Positions 49,984-61,930 of a stretch of DNA of 64,000 bases are shown one piece after another. The translations under genes were made by a program, and so were the position numbers. How positions within the stretch are numbered: the first letter of the stretch is position 1; each line of letters starts with the position of its first letter. The DNA lies in the NCBI GenBank assembly GCA_910890315.1, contig CAJVGD010000001.1, positions 1,240,001 to 1,304,000 of the forward strand, in the 5' to 3' direction. The notes below the pieces were generated by a model. It made no database searches and was not told where the DNA came from. It saw only the letters and a program-made list of their open reading frames with translations. This DNA comes from Serendipita indica DSM 11827 (taxonomy: Eukaryota; Basidiomycota; Agaricomycetes; Sebacinales; Serendipitaceae).

Positions 49984-50957
49984 ATGCCTCCAAAGGGTGG
50001 AAACGCAAAGAAAGAGTCTGGGAGAGCGAAAAAGGCGGAAAATGAGGTGAAGAAGAAGGAGGCCGCAGCGGCTGACCGCGAACGACAAGAGGCAAAGAAG
50101 TGGGAAGAGGGTGCACGAGTGGACAAGAGTGCGGATGCTAGAGCAAAACAAGAGGCTGCTGCAGCAAGGAAAGCGGAAGCGGCGAGATTGTTGGCAGAGG
50201 AGGAGGCGAGTATAGGAAGTTCATCCAAGGTGAGCACTCGGCAAGGGTGATTCGACGACATGATTATGATTAAAGAACCAATGTAGGCAAAGGCTCCAAA
50301 GGCTGCGAAACCTGTCAAGAAGACGGTACCTGCACCCTCCATGTCGAGCACGGCCGAGACGAGCGGCAAGGGGAAAGGAAAGGCGGACGAGCCACAGCCG
50401 GCTCCGGCTACGTCGAGTAGGTGATCGTGCTTATCATGAATAGCGTGGGCTCATATGATGCAAAAGGCAGCGTTTACGATATGGTCGAAAGCTTTAGCGC
50501 GTCCAATCTGGATGATGCTTTGGATCTGCTCGAAGTCGTAAATGCAAAGACGGACAAGGATAGCGTTGGCAACATGGCTAGCGGGCTAGAGAAACACCCA
50601 GAGGTACCGTTTATTCGTCAACGGGAAAGCCATAAACTAAGTTCTCTCTCTCTCAGCGCCGATTCAAATCAGCGTTCGAGGCTTACATGGAGAGGGAGCT
50701 CCCAGAGCTCAAGAAGGACCGCCCTGGGCTTCGGCTTCAGCAGTACAAGGAGCTTCTATTCAAGTCGTTCCAGAAGAGTCCAGACAACCCGTGGGTGACG
50801 CTTACACCTGACATATTGCGTACTCACACCCGTCAGATTCAACCAAACTACCGTCTCATATGATGCTACCAAAGAAGAAAAGATAGAGGCATTGAAGAAG
50901 CGACAAGACGAGATCCAGGAGCGTCTGCGAGAGAAGAAGGGACTAGGGAGTCCGTGA
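49984..50957 (+). CDS. CCDC124: CCDC124/Lso2-like ribosome-associated protein
   Basis: The N-terminal half is a Lys/Ala/Glu-rich coiled coil starting MPPKGGNAKKESGRAKKAEN. After introns and a Pro/Lys linker come SNLDDALDLLEVV, GLEKHPERRFKSAFEAYMER, ELPELKKDRPGLRLQQYKEL, and SFQKSPDNPFNQTTVSYDA. This matches the C-terminal domain of CCDC124, including the HPERR and SPDNP motifs. CCDC124 and yeast Lso2 bind the ribosome decoding centre and help during recovery from starvation. The final residues are a second Lys/Glu-rich helix. The start at 49984 is the first ATG and supplies the canonical MPPK. The stop is at 50955-50957. Confidence 0.9.
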
Positions 50958-52372
50958 TCAAATCTTTAGGGACGTGTAATGATGGCGATGAGAAAATCTT
51001 TGACATCGAGAGACACGACGAGTGAGCAGTGGAGGATACTCTCAGCCTTTGGGGTAACGGCGGGGGATCGCTTGTAGCGGCAGAGTGCGTCCATTCGCTC
51101 GTATGAGTGAAGAGTAGTCGGCTAAGCCCGTAAACTCCCCAGAGACACCCCGCATCAATGAGGCACAAGTGATCAGGCTTACACCCTAATGACGCACTGT
51201 TCCTAGTTATGGGCGGCCGGATTTCGTAACGGGTGTAGCGGGAGCGCTGCTTCTGTGGGGAGGGCGCTTCAGAGATACCAACTCATGATCTTCATTCGAC
51301 GGTTGAAAATGTGCGACAAATTCCGCGCAGACCTTTGTCGACGGCATGCAGAGGTCGAACCTGACAGGCGAGGTCGAAACTAGCACGCCTCGTTGCTCGA
51401 CACGGTGCATCGTGTCCTGACACGCCTTGAAACCGGAAAATAACAACATGCGAGGTAATTTTGCCAGAGTTCTCTTGGTCATTCGCGGCCTCCAGCGTCG
51501 AGGCACTCGTCAAGCCACATCCCCACATCACCCCTGGGTATCTTCTTTTTGTCAAAATTTGCATATTCTGGTAATAAATGTGGACGCAAGGAATCACTAC
51601 TCGGCCGAATGGGCGCGGTGCTGCCCACCACTGAGGAAGGAGCTCAGCGAGGTGATCTGATCATTTGTCGGGCAGGAATTCTCCCGATTCGCCGTGAACA
51701 ATCACCAATCGTCGTCATCGATCTGTCTGGTTTACCGCCCGTGTAATCCAAAATACCTTGGTGGTGGCCAAAGCGCGGCTACATACCTTGAACCCTACCG
51801 CCGCCTTTGTCTCTGCCTACACCGCACGCAGAGCTTTGCCTGTAGCACTCTAGCTCTCACCAGCAGCGTCCTTCAAGGCTTGCTCTCGTGTTAGTCGAAT
51901 TTCCTTTGCTCTGACTCCCGTCCCGGGTTGGACGGATGGAAACCGACGAGCAGTGCACTGAACGCGTTGACTCTCTAGGATTATCCCCCGTCTCTTGGGC
52001 TCTCTAAAAGTATCCGGGACGGTCCTCGAGGGCTTCCAACCCACCCCGCGAGTGTGAAACGCTCGATTTTTCACGAGCCCTTGCTTTCTGCTGCTCTCTC
52101 CTCGACGCTCTAGCAGCATCTCTAGACCTAAAAACAGAGGATTTTCACTGGTAAGCTCATGGCCTGACTCATCCTCCCGGTCCGGCTATCGTACCCCACA
52201 TCCCGCTCACCAAGATTTTCCTTGGTTGATTTCTCGGGATGACCTCGCCCATGCCTCTGCCTCGCTGTCATTTTCACGTTTTTAACCGGTTATTACAGAT
52301 ACAGCGGACACCCGCTCACAACTTTTGGCTCCCGCACTCGGACCCAAGACCTCTTCTCCCCAAACGACAAAC
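50958..52372. other. Gene-free stretch; probable 5' leader intron at its right end
   Basis: About 1.4 kb. The part from about 52150 to 52300 (GTAAGC to TTACAG) could be an intron in the leader of the next gene. Minus-strand frames at 51207-51597 have no recognisable family. Confidence 0.4.
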
Positions 52373-54984
52373 ATGGAGATTGAACACTGGTGTCCTGTCT
52401 GCGACCGCCAAATCCTGCCTGGGTCCAGCGTCGCTCAACCCCAAGTGTCTACCTCTGGCGATCAGGGGTCAACCATGTCGAAAGATGGTACGACTCTTGA
52501 TGCCACCCCCACAACAACCTCTCCGACGGCGAAAGTCGACACGGGTGCACTCACTCAACCACGGGCATCCACACCTTCCGGCGTACGCAAACGAGTCACC
52601 GCAGGAGCCGGCAAAGCTTCGCGACCTGGTCTGCGTCGAAGCAAGACGACAAACGGACACGTCTTCACCAAAAAAAGAGCGGCCACGCATGCTGACGTCG
52701 ATAATTTGATCCAAGAATTCATGCTACCTGCCAATCAGAGCCAGGACGACGGAACTGCGACGGGAGCGAAGGCGAGCCGGATGAGGACGATAACACCGGA
52801 TACTGATGGATGTGTTCATGCGCAAGAGGGCGCTGTGGAGCACATCGGTGTATTGCGCAGGGTCGAGAGCGATCGACCGCGCAGTCCCAGAACCAACGAC
52901 CAGTTTGCGCTGCAACCACAGGTATGCCGGTTTTCTTTCCTAACGGTGTGGCTTTGATCAATTGTTGATACGCTTTCCAGGCACCCGGAAATGTAGATAC
53001 GCCTGCAGCCCCACCAGTCCCCCGAATCAAGTCGAGCAGTCGGTTGAAGAATGGGAAACCCAGACCAAAGGCTATCAATCTCTCCACACGCCCAGACGCA
53101 AAGGAAGGCAGCCCTACGAAGAAGATTACTGAATCCTCACAAAGTCCCTTGGGCCAAACTCCTGATGGCGAACGCGCCAATCCGGTCCTAGGGGACAAGG
53201 TTTCACCCCGCGAATTCTCTCATGAAAATTTGGCCGGTCAACTCTTTTGCTCGCAGGCTTGCTACGACGTGGCAGTTCGAGGAGACTCTCCAGATACCTC
53301 GCGACCCCGTACCCCTCTTCCTTCTGGGGACGCCGACTCCGTGGTTGTCAAGTGTAGTGAGCTTAGATACGACATGCCCTGGCTTCGTCCTGGTGCCATT
53401 CGACGAAGGTCACACGCCTTGTTTGGCTTTGACGATGAAGAGGATCCCGACTCACCCTTCTTGCCTTCTCAGGACGACGAGCAAGATGGCCTGTATGCTC
53501 CACCCCTTCGCCCATTCGGACCACCGGCTGAGGAGCCGGCCCAGCCCAAATTGGGAGATAACCGACGACTTTCTACCACCACCGAGCTTTCCCTTTCCTT
53601 CCGTCGCACTCCGGGAGCCTTGCAAGCTTCCCCAACCAAAGGATCCCCAATCGAGACCGGGCGGCCGCTTCTGTTCGAGCGTTCTTCTCACCGCCGGCGC
53701 CAGATTCAGCGCGAAAACGAAGTGGTTGAGAAGAGGCGGCATACGGTCGCATTCGATGGCGTGGAGCGGAGCGATTCCACCCGAACACCGTGGTGGCTTG
53801 TCGATGAGCGCGAGGACTGGAAGACGTACTGGGAGGCTCGGGAGACAGGCTTAGAGCTCACGTTTGAAGAGTGGCAGATTCTGCGCCATCGCAAGCGCGT
53901 GGAACAAGTTCATCGAGAGGAACAAATGCAACGTTTCTACCAAAGCTCTCAACGCAACGCGGCAGATGACCACAAGCTCGCCAAAGCGCCTCTCCTCATC
54001 CGTGTCGCCAGCCAACCAATGCTCCATGGTTTCAAGGCTATGCCCTCTCCAGACCGCTCTACACCAACTAGCCCGACATCCCAACGTCCTCGCCCCTTGA
54101 GCAGGTCAAGCGCTCCACTCGAGATGACGTCGTCGAAACGTACTAGTGCGAAATCGAGGCCGGTGTCTGAAGGACTCAGGATGACCGCAGTTCTTCCCCG
54201 ACGTAGTTCTGCCGGTGTCGACGAGATCCGAGCTTGGGATGAGGTCAACGTCGACTCGTCCCAGCAAACACGACCAGAGATGTTGCCGCAGGGTACTTCC
54301 AAACCTGCACTGCGCCGCAATCGCAGCCTCAAAGCTCTCGCCACCATTATCCCTGTGGAAGCCGAGATGCACGATATCAAAACAGTCTCACCTATCGGAC
54401 CTGGACCTCGTAGTCCTCTAGGAATGCACTCCATCTGCGCCGCGGACGTAACCACCGCTACCGGCATCCTTCAGCGAGTCGACGAGAAAAAGGCGAAGCG
54501 ACATAGCCTCCACGACATTCCAAGCGATGTGTCTGGTCGTGGTAACCCAAGAGCGTTGCCTCCCCTCATTATCAAGGAGCACGCCTCGGTGCGCCTATGC
54601 CCAAGTGCTACCTCCGCCGCACCGCAAAAGCCGACGGAAGATGCGATCACAGAGAAGATGAGTAGTAGTCCCGAGGCTATCACAGCTACGAGCATCAGCG
54701 GGAGCGGGAGCAGTGGTGAGGAGAGTGCCTGCGATCGCATCACCCCACGCCCGACGAAGAAGACTTCAAACACCCGACCGCTTTCTACTGGCGCTCTCAT
54801 CAGTGCCATCAACCCCCTCAGACTTGTGGAAGCAAAGGAGGAGTCGACAGCGTCGCTTTTCATCAAGAACTATCTTCCGACCTTTGGAAGCGTCCCAGAC
54901 CAAACGACAATCTCTCATCGTCAACCCACTCAGACGACTGGTCGCACCAGCCTTTGGGGCATCTTCGGGTCCGCTAAAAACTAG
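52373..54984 (+). CDS. Large disordered protein with CxxC and CSxxC motifs (possibly ECL1-type)
   Basis: Two exons, 52373-52921 and 52981-54984, with a GTATGC intron, give 850 aa in an intact frame. It begins MEIEHWCPVCDRQI and, about 270 residues later, has QLFCSQACYDVA. A CxxC near the start plus a CSxxC resembles the ECL1 life-span regulatory factor zinc-binding site, where the halves normally sit close together. Between and after them the protein is Ser/Pro/Arg-rich and mostly disordered. One possible folded helical patch is WKTYWEAREGTL-like sequence followed by LTFEEWQILRHRKRVEQVHR. The ECL1 relation is an inference from two short motifs. Otherwise the function is unknown. Confidence 0.72.
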
Positions 54985-55441
54985 AGGAGATTGGGAAACG
55001 CCAACACGCCACGACACCAGCAGCTACAATAACTAATCAAGAACGATATATTATCCCTAATCATTTATCAGTCCGCGTGGGCTGCAGTTTCCCATTCTCC
55101 TCGCCGCCAGTCTCCATAACCGACACTGGTCAACCTCTCCTATCATTCCATCGGGCTCTACCGTCTATATCACCTCGTAATTTCACTTGCCCAATAATCG
55201 TCACATAATGCTCTCGACTCTCGTCGGTTTTTTGCATGCCATCCCTCGCCGCCAAGCATTTCATTTGGGCATATCTCTGTTTCATCTCTCTCTCTCTGGT
55301 CATTCAAGCCGTCCGTCGGTGATATAAACGTTCACATACTCGAGCATGATGCCAACCGATCCATTGTACCACTACAAACTTTCCGCTCGCCGCTCCGCAA
55401 CCCGTGTATTGGTATAATGGACCGTCGCGTCGTAGCTCGCG

Positions 55442-55785
55442 TCGTTGCTTTCCTTTGTCTCTTTCTCTCCATATGACCCCATGTGCCCGTTTTTCTTGGG
55501 TCAATTTGTTATAGGGCTCGGATTCAATGTACATGGTACACGGATCCACTGCCACTGGGGTCTCGAAAGCAAAAATGTAAAATAGATGTAAGCTTGCAAT
55601 ACGAATAAGCTATATCGGTATCTTAGCTTCTGTTAATCTGTGCGTTGATCCAATGAGACTGAATTGAGTAAATTGACAGACTTAGATGAATTGCTGTCTC
55701 GGCTCTCAGACTTTTGCAGGTGTGGTCCGCCATGAGGATGAAGAAGGACACCGGCCAGTGGAGCTGGCATGCAATCTTGAAAAGT
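55442..55785 (+). repeat. Direct repeat copy 1
   Basis: It shares with copy 2 the block TTGCTTTCCTTTGTCTCTTT, then ATGACCCCAT, TGCCCGTTTTT, a conserved TTCAATGTA, GGGGTCT, and ATGTAAAATAG. Looser similarity continues to about 55785. Copies are separated by about 800 bases, start to start. There is no open frame in common, so this looks like duplicated non-coding sequence. Confidence 0.75.
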
Positions 55786-56239
55786 ATAAACTGAAACGTG
55801 TTTGCGCGCTTGCTTCCTTGATGGCATGGTGGAAGGTTTGATTCTGTGAATCAATGTCCATTTCCGGGTAGGTTGTTTGCACCGACAAACATGAGTCGTT
55901 TTCTCAACTCGCTCATGAAAATCTTCATCCCTTGCCCAAAAAAAAAGTCAGTGGCTAGGTGATGGCTCGCGTTGGGGGTTGAGTTGAACGACCAACTGCT
56001 TGTCCAATATCCGCACCGAACATAGAGAGAAGGTGCTGACATGATAGCCTCAAAGTCAAGGTTTCTAGCGACATGAAATTCTCCCATCGTGTCCAATGCG
56101 ACCCTCAGCTCTTCTCAACGCCCACGAAGCTGGCTGGCTCATCCTTGGATATCAAGGTGTCACTTCAGTGGGCATAAATGAACGAGGCCTCTCCTATTAG
56201 AGAGCTATTACACATGATATCTTCTATATGAGTCATGGT

Positions 56240-56580
56240 CGTCTTTGCTTTCCTTTGTCTCTTTCTCTCTACATGACCCCATATGCCCGTTTTTTTTCGG
56301 GTCTCTTTATCATTTGGTCTGGAGTTCAATGTATGTGGATGCACAGAACTCCGCCGTTTGGGGTCTTGAAAAGCCAAATGTAAAATAGCTGTAACCTTTG
56401 CAACGCAAATCACTCCTAAAATTGCTTCCGTGAGTATCAAAAGAAGGTTTGAGGCCGAATTGAGTGTGATCCACTGAATTTTCATGAATTGCGTTTTGGG
56501 CTTCTAACTCGTTATGGGCGTGTCCCGCCTTGAGGCTCGTTCCCCGGCGCTTCAGAAGGTGAGTGAAAGTCACAGTATGC
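56240..56580 (+). repeat. Direct repeat copy 2
   Basis: Same orientation as copy 1 and diverged by many substitutions and small gaps. The best matched part is the first ~150 bases. The right edge fades near 56580. Confidence 0.75.
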
Positions 56581-57815
56581 GCTTATTGTTATAGAGTTGC
56601 ATGACACGTTTACCAATGTCCTCCTTTGTGGAAGACTGGACCGAGGTATTTTTTTTGCTTTTGGTTAGTCTGGTACTCAACGCAAAAAACTTTTCTTCCA
56701 CCATGACCGCACAGCGCTCTGAAGAGCATTCGAGCATGTACTCGAAATACTACAAGTTGACGACCTAGCATTGTGGGTTTATCCTCGAACTTATGGAGCT
56801 CGAACACTCTTGGCTGACGAGCGCAGCGAAGCTGACTAACGTGGCGGGTGCAACCAATATTTTCAAGAAAAGAGCACCAGAATGCAGCTTTCAATCTAGC
56901 TGGTGCGCTCACAGGTTGCTTGTTCACAACCTGGCATCTACGACCTCGCCTCGTAGGATACAATGACCCCGAAGTGCTCGAGCGGCCCAGGATGTCTCAG
57001 CCGACAAGCCAGTGGTTATGTTCCTTTGCAACTTTCGTTCCTGCTATGTCGTCGTTCGGCTTGCACCCTGTATAATCAAACAACCACACCTTGCAAGTAG
57101 AATAACCGTACTGTCAACAAAACGGAGTATGTCCATTCCTATACCAATACTGGACGACTGTCTTGACTTTGAGACACAGCCCGTGACAACAGCTTTTGCC
57201 ACCATCATTGCTACCATCAAACCGACAAGATGGCTCCAGGATCGTAACTTGGCAATCAAGAAGAGATTTATTTGTGTTCGAAGACCGAATAAACGCTCGA
57301 TTATAGCCAACAGCAATCGTGATGGGACGATGACGTTCGTCGGAGGGTTTTGATGCCTATTGGGCCGAACCCTCTCCCTCTCGATGTTGAATGTGTATGT
57401 CTCTTCAATTCCACTCAACCCGTCATTCCCCAATTGATATAGATTGCCAGGGTAATGCCGGTCACCCTCCAGCGGCACAGGGTCCCATTCATTAGCGACA
57501 TATCAACATATCGTATAATTCAAATTATCAGCTCGATGCTTGACTGCACACGGTGGAGGATTCCCTCACGTGCTCGGGACTCAGTCAATCTCCGATACTC
57601 CGCTTCAAACGTCCTCACCTGCCTATCTTCGCCCGGATTAAGAATTCTGTGGAAACAATGACTAGCCAAAAGCTAGTTCGAATTTTAACTTGGTTCGCAC
57701 CCACGATAGCCCCAAAACCAGGAACTCCCGTCCATTGGCCACAGCAAACCTCTATCTGAATCGACCGCTCGATAAGCAACTCCAAACGCACTTAATATTC
57801 ATATCCTAAGCTAGA

Positions 57816-59177
57816 ATGTTCCCCTCTCCTCATCATGTTCAATTCCTCCCGGACTGGAGCCCAGACGGAGTCCATTGTGCGTACATCCTATTCCCGACTG
57901 ATGGATATCCGACCCTGCTGACGCCATTTGATGTCCATGTCTCAGACTATGACGATTCGCAGCATCTAGCGATGAGCACCATGCCGTCAACACAACAGCC
58001 ATTTGTTGCTAGCGGGGAATCCGATCATTCATTGGCGCCTGTAGTTCCAGGTCTACTCTTTGAACCTTCTTTTACTCAGACGAACGACGGAGACAGCTCG
58101 GTTCACATTCTGTCTCAGATGCCTGAGTTGGACGGCGTTGGATACTTTTCTATGCACATGCCGCATTTCAGAAACGCCCAACCATATGAACCGACCACCT
58201 TGAGAGGCAAATTACCTCAAACACTACACACAGGTTCCACTCCTGACGAAGGTAAGTTGGCTTTGTCATCTCGACAATCAACCTGACACTTCAACAGAGT
58301 ATGCAAGGACACCTGATTTCTTTCCCGCTGACATCTCGGGAGAGCGCATGTTCCAGAACGTCTCCTTTGCAACTCCACCTCGACCAGGCAACTCGTTCAC
58401 TCCCGACGCAAAGGTCATTCAAGGGGGTACATATGCGTCTGACTCCGTCACCTCTCCTGAGGACTTTGCGGATATCGACCGGAGTGGCGAGGTTTTGTCT
58501 CATGTCGAGCCACAAGCAATGGGGCCCTTGACAGAGCCACCGTCCCAGGGACGCTTTCATTCCAATAGTACAAAAAATCAACCACCACTCACTATGGAGA
58601 GTGATTTCGTCACACGCATCATGCAAGTCCTCACGCCGGACGACCGTGATCTGGTGAAAGACATTGTTGGAGCTCCATGGTACCGAAACAAGAAAGATGA
58701 GCAGATTCTGGGCAGATACAGAGAAAGGCTCCGAAAATTGCCCTCTGGTGGAACGAGCGCGAGCGTTTTCTCCCTTTTTATTATTCGTGGACGGAAGAAC
58801 CGCTGCACGATATGTGAAGCGCTAGGCGAAGATTGGGAGGGCGACTGCTGCCTTGACCGCACCCTCGGACATGTACGCGAGCACTTCAACTGGTATCCCG
58901 TCGATGGTTACTCGTGCGAGACGAAGAAGCGGGAGGTCGAGAGAGTTCGCAAGATTAATTCCAAGCCTCTTAACTGCAAAGCTTGGTGCGCGTTTCCTGG
59001 GGTCGTGCTCTCCTTGACGGTTGACGAACTTGCAGTGGTCGTCGTTACACTTATCAGAATGAGGCGCGCCATAAGCGCACATGCATGGGCATCCAGGTGC
59101 TCGCAAAGGAGGTTATACCAAGGAAGGCCCCGAAAGGAAAAAGGACCGCTCGCGTACCCCCTAGCCCCGATTCTTGA
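57816..59177 (+). CDS. C2H2/C2HC-type zinc-finger protein E (lineage family)
   Basis: Three exons: 57816-58251, 58298-58985 and 59036-59177. The introns start GTAAGT and GTGCGC. The first ~200 residues are acidic and Pro/Ser-rich. A helical domain follows with VLTPDDRDLVKDIVGAPWYR, then RERLRKLPSGGTS and VFSLFIIRGRKNR. The first finger is CTICEALGEDWEG ending GHVREH. The second is CKA, Cys split as TG|T by the intron, then GRRYTYQNEARHKRTC. It therefore ends H-x3-C rather than H-x3-H. A basic tail closes the protein. Gene F, 1 kb downstream, is the closest relative and shares both the helical domain and the finger layout. Confidence 0.8.
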
Positions 59178-60184
59178 TTCGTTGGCACCAGGGCAGCTTA
59201 GGTCTCTCTTCAGCGGCTCTCCGTACTAACGTTCTAATAAACTTTGCGGTTTGGTAGTCTAGGTGTCTCTTCAGTGGAGTATCTTAGTTCTACTAACTAT
59301 TATTCCTCTTTCCAATCACACTTCATCTGGTCCTGGTTTCCATGGCCGTTATGTTTCGCTTCAGTGTGCATAACCAGACTACGGCTCGCTTGTAGGAAGG
59401 TGCTGCGTATCACCTTTTCTATACTGTGCTTGATGAGGGTATGGTATTAACATCTATCTGCACCCGCCACGACCAACAAGTTCAGCGAAATGAGTGTCAT
59501 ATCATGGGGATGCAACAACCTCGATACGTATGTCCAGTCATTTCTCGCCCTGAAGCCTCTTCATTCACCTTTGCCACAGGCCACCTGAATCTCACGATCA
59601 TGCGGGTGCGATTCTTGCGATATAGGCAATATTTTCGACTCTCGTATACGAAACATTGCAAGTTTCATCGATAGTCACCTCACAGCATTCCATGGCATCC
59701 TGATACACGGTTAGTTCGGCGAGTATGGCGACAAACCAATGATCAGATTCAAGACTCGGCCTGTCTCGTAGGTTTGATCAATATCGTTCATTCTCATTTG
59801 GCCACGGTCGACTCGTCATGGCTGAGTACGTCGAGGGCGTGAGTTCGTCGCATTAGCCATATTCATTGGTATCAAAATGTTCTACATAACTGAGTCTTTT
59901 CGTTCCAGGCATTTTCCAAGGCATCGCTCCCCTGCAGGACGCTGGAGGACTGGAGGAACTCGCACCTCCTCATCTCTACTTGGAGGCAACCCCGAAAGCG
60001 GCATATAATAGGCAGCTTGTTATGTTTCTCCATCAACTCCTGACTTAGACTTCTCCTTGTCAGACCTGTCTCCCCTCGTTCTGCGTTATAGAGCAAGAAC
60101 CGTCCCTTTACCTTCGCCAAACTCAGCGAACCGAATCACACATCCACACAGCAACTCTATTCGTTTGATTAAGCCTGCTCCGGG
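59178..60184. other. Intergenic region between tandem genes E and F
   Basis: About 1 kb. It should hold the 3' end of E and the promoter of F. No gene or repeat is seen. Confidence 0.5.
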
Positions 60185-61775
60185 ATGGCTATGTTCTCGT
60201 TTTCTCTTGACCAGCGAACCTTTGCAGACCAGAACACTGCTGTCGGTAAGTAGCAAACGGGTCTACCTGTAAATTATCTGCTAATCGTCTCCAACATACC
60301 TCACAGATGAATCTATTGGGCCGGCTGCAGCTCTCGTGTACCACCTTCAACTAGCTTCACGACCGGCTTTGAGTCTGGCTATAACCTTCCAACTGCGCCA
60401 TATGACGAGTCCGACGACCCATTTGAGATCTCTTCTCATTATATACATAATGGCGGTGGCGTCGGAGATGTTCAGTCTCAGAACTTGCACGACACTCAAT
60501 TACCAGAAAACTTCAATTTCTCCGGACAGACGGAACCTTCAGATGTCGGCCTATCGCATCTCATGGTCGACGGCTTGTTTCAACTCCGCCCAGGTTATCC
60601 CACTCAGTATGGTAACCGAGGCTGTCTTCTCAAGAACCTATCTGATCTTCTCCTAGGCTATGCCGAACACCCTGCGTCGGACTCGCACGACCTTGTCGAA
60701 GGAGGATATGTGAACACTCAATCCTCCACACTGTTTGGAAATCATCTGGATAGCGCTCTGTCCAACGCGTTTGAACAGGTCTTTCCCAATGGCCTCACGA
60801 TTCATGATTATCAATCTAGACATACTTTCGAGACGAGTTGGTGAGCTTGGTCATTTCGACGCATGTCTTACCTGGTGATAGGTCCCATACGGCAAAATGA
60901 ATTCAACCCAGCCGGAACGGCTACTGGGAACATGCGGCTTATCACTGTTCCACCAATTCAACCCAGAGATGCGTTATTTGGCCCCATGGCGGGACCCATT
61001 CAAGAGCATACGCCTGTCCAGGCAGACGATGGGCATAATGAAGTCAGCGATGGAGTTGAAGGTGAACAGGACGGCTCTACTGTGTTCAATTCTACCTATA
61101 CCCCTGGAGCACGGACTAAGACATGGTATGATGGCCAAGGAACGATTCATCCCAAGCTGGAACAGGCCCCTCTTCTACCAGGAGACGATAAGATTTTAGG
61201 GATGCTCAAGGCACTTCCACTACCGATAGGTACCATAGTTCAAGCTGTGGTCCAATTGGATTGGTATCAAAACAAGGGAAAGGAAGAGGTCCCAGACGAG
61301 TATAAGGAGGCCCTTCGGCAAATGCCGACTGCCGAGATGCAGCAGAGCATATTTTCCTTGTTCCTTGAGATCAAGCGAAGTCGGGGTAGGCCAAGATATC
61401 ACTGTCGGATTTGCACCTGGACGGAGGGTGGATGGAAAGGCGAATCATCGTCCACCAGGGCTCTTGGACATGTACGCAAAGTGCACTTTAACCGATGCTC
61501 CGAAGAAGGTTACTCCAACGCGAAGACCAAGCAAGACGTTCAGAACGTTCGTGAAAGGAATTCCAAGGGCCTCGTATGTAAAATTTGGTGCGCATGTTCT
61601 GGGACTGCTTTGCAGTGGTTGACGGACTTATAGCGGCTGCGGCTACACGGTTCAGAATCGATCGCGCCATATGAAGCTCCATATGCGTGATGAGAAACAT
61701 ACAAAGAAGCCCACTTCAAAGAAACCTCACATGGGGAAGGCCACTCGACGTCCCCCCTCTGGATCCAACTCTTAA
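60185..61775 (+). CDS. C2H2-type zinc-finger protein F (lineage family), 5' end uncertain
   Basis: The 3' half is clear. A helical domain (KILGMLKALPLPIGTIVQAV, then LDWYQNKGKEE, QSIFSLFLEIKRSRGR) is followed by CRICTWTEGGWKG ending GHVRKVH. CKI follows, then a Cys split as TG|C by the intron 61588-61633, and GCGYTVQNRSRHMKLH. The stop is at 61773-61775. The 5' half is acidic and low complexity like gene E (TGFESGYNLPTAPYDESDDP). The exon starting at MAMFSFSLDQRTFADQ, ATG 60185, has a perfect GTAAGT donor in phase 1, but every nearby acceptor gives phase 2. Either a weaker donor is used or the frame is broken. The next junction also needs a weak donor (GTTGGT). Confidence 0.65.
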
Positions 61776-61930
61776 TCACCCGGTGCTGGAGCGGCTTCGG
61801 GTTCCCCTTTGAGGACTCCTTCGTAGTGTCTTCCCAACCTTTCTCTCTGCTCCTTGGTCAGAGGCATCTCTTGACTGGAATAACCTAGCTCTACCAAATA
61901 TTAATCGCCTTCTGACCACAAATTCATTGT

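Larger units (their letters stand above)
54985..57815. other. Long gene-free stretch with a diverged direct repeat
   Basis: About 2.8 kb. It contains two related ~340-base segments (listed separately) and no supported coding region. A CT-rich run lies at 55277-55300. Confidence 0.55.

Noticed and set aside
53452-54866. Minus-strand open frames opposite the 850-aa disordered protein
   Set aside because: Shadow frames; no domains, no splice structure, and the plus strand is a single open frame of 2 kb.
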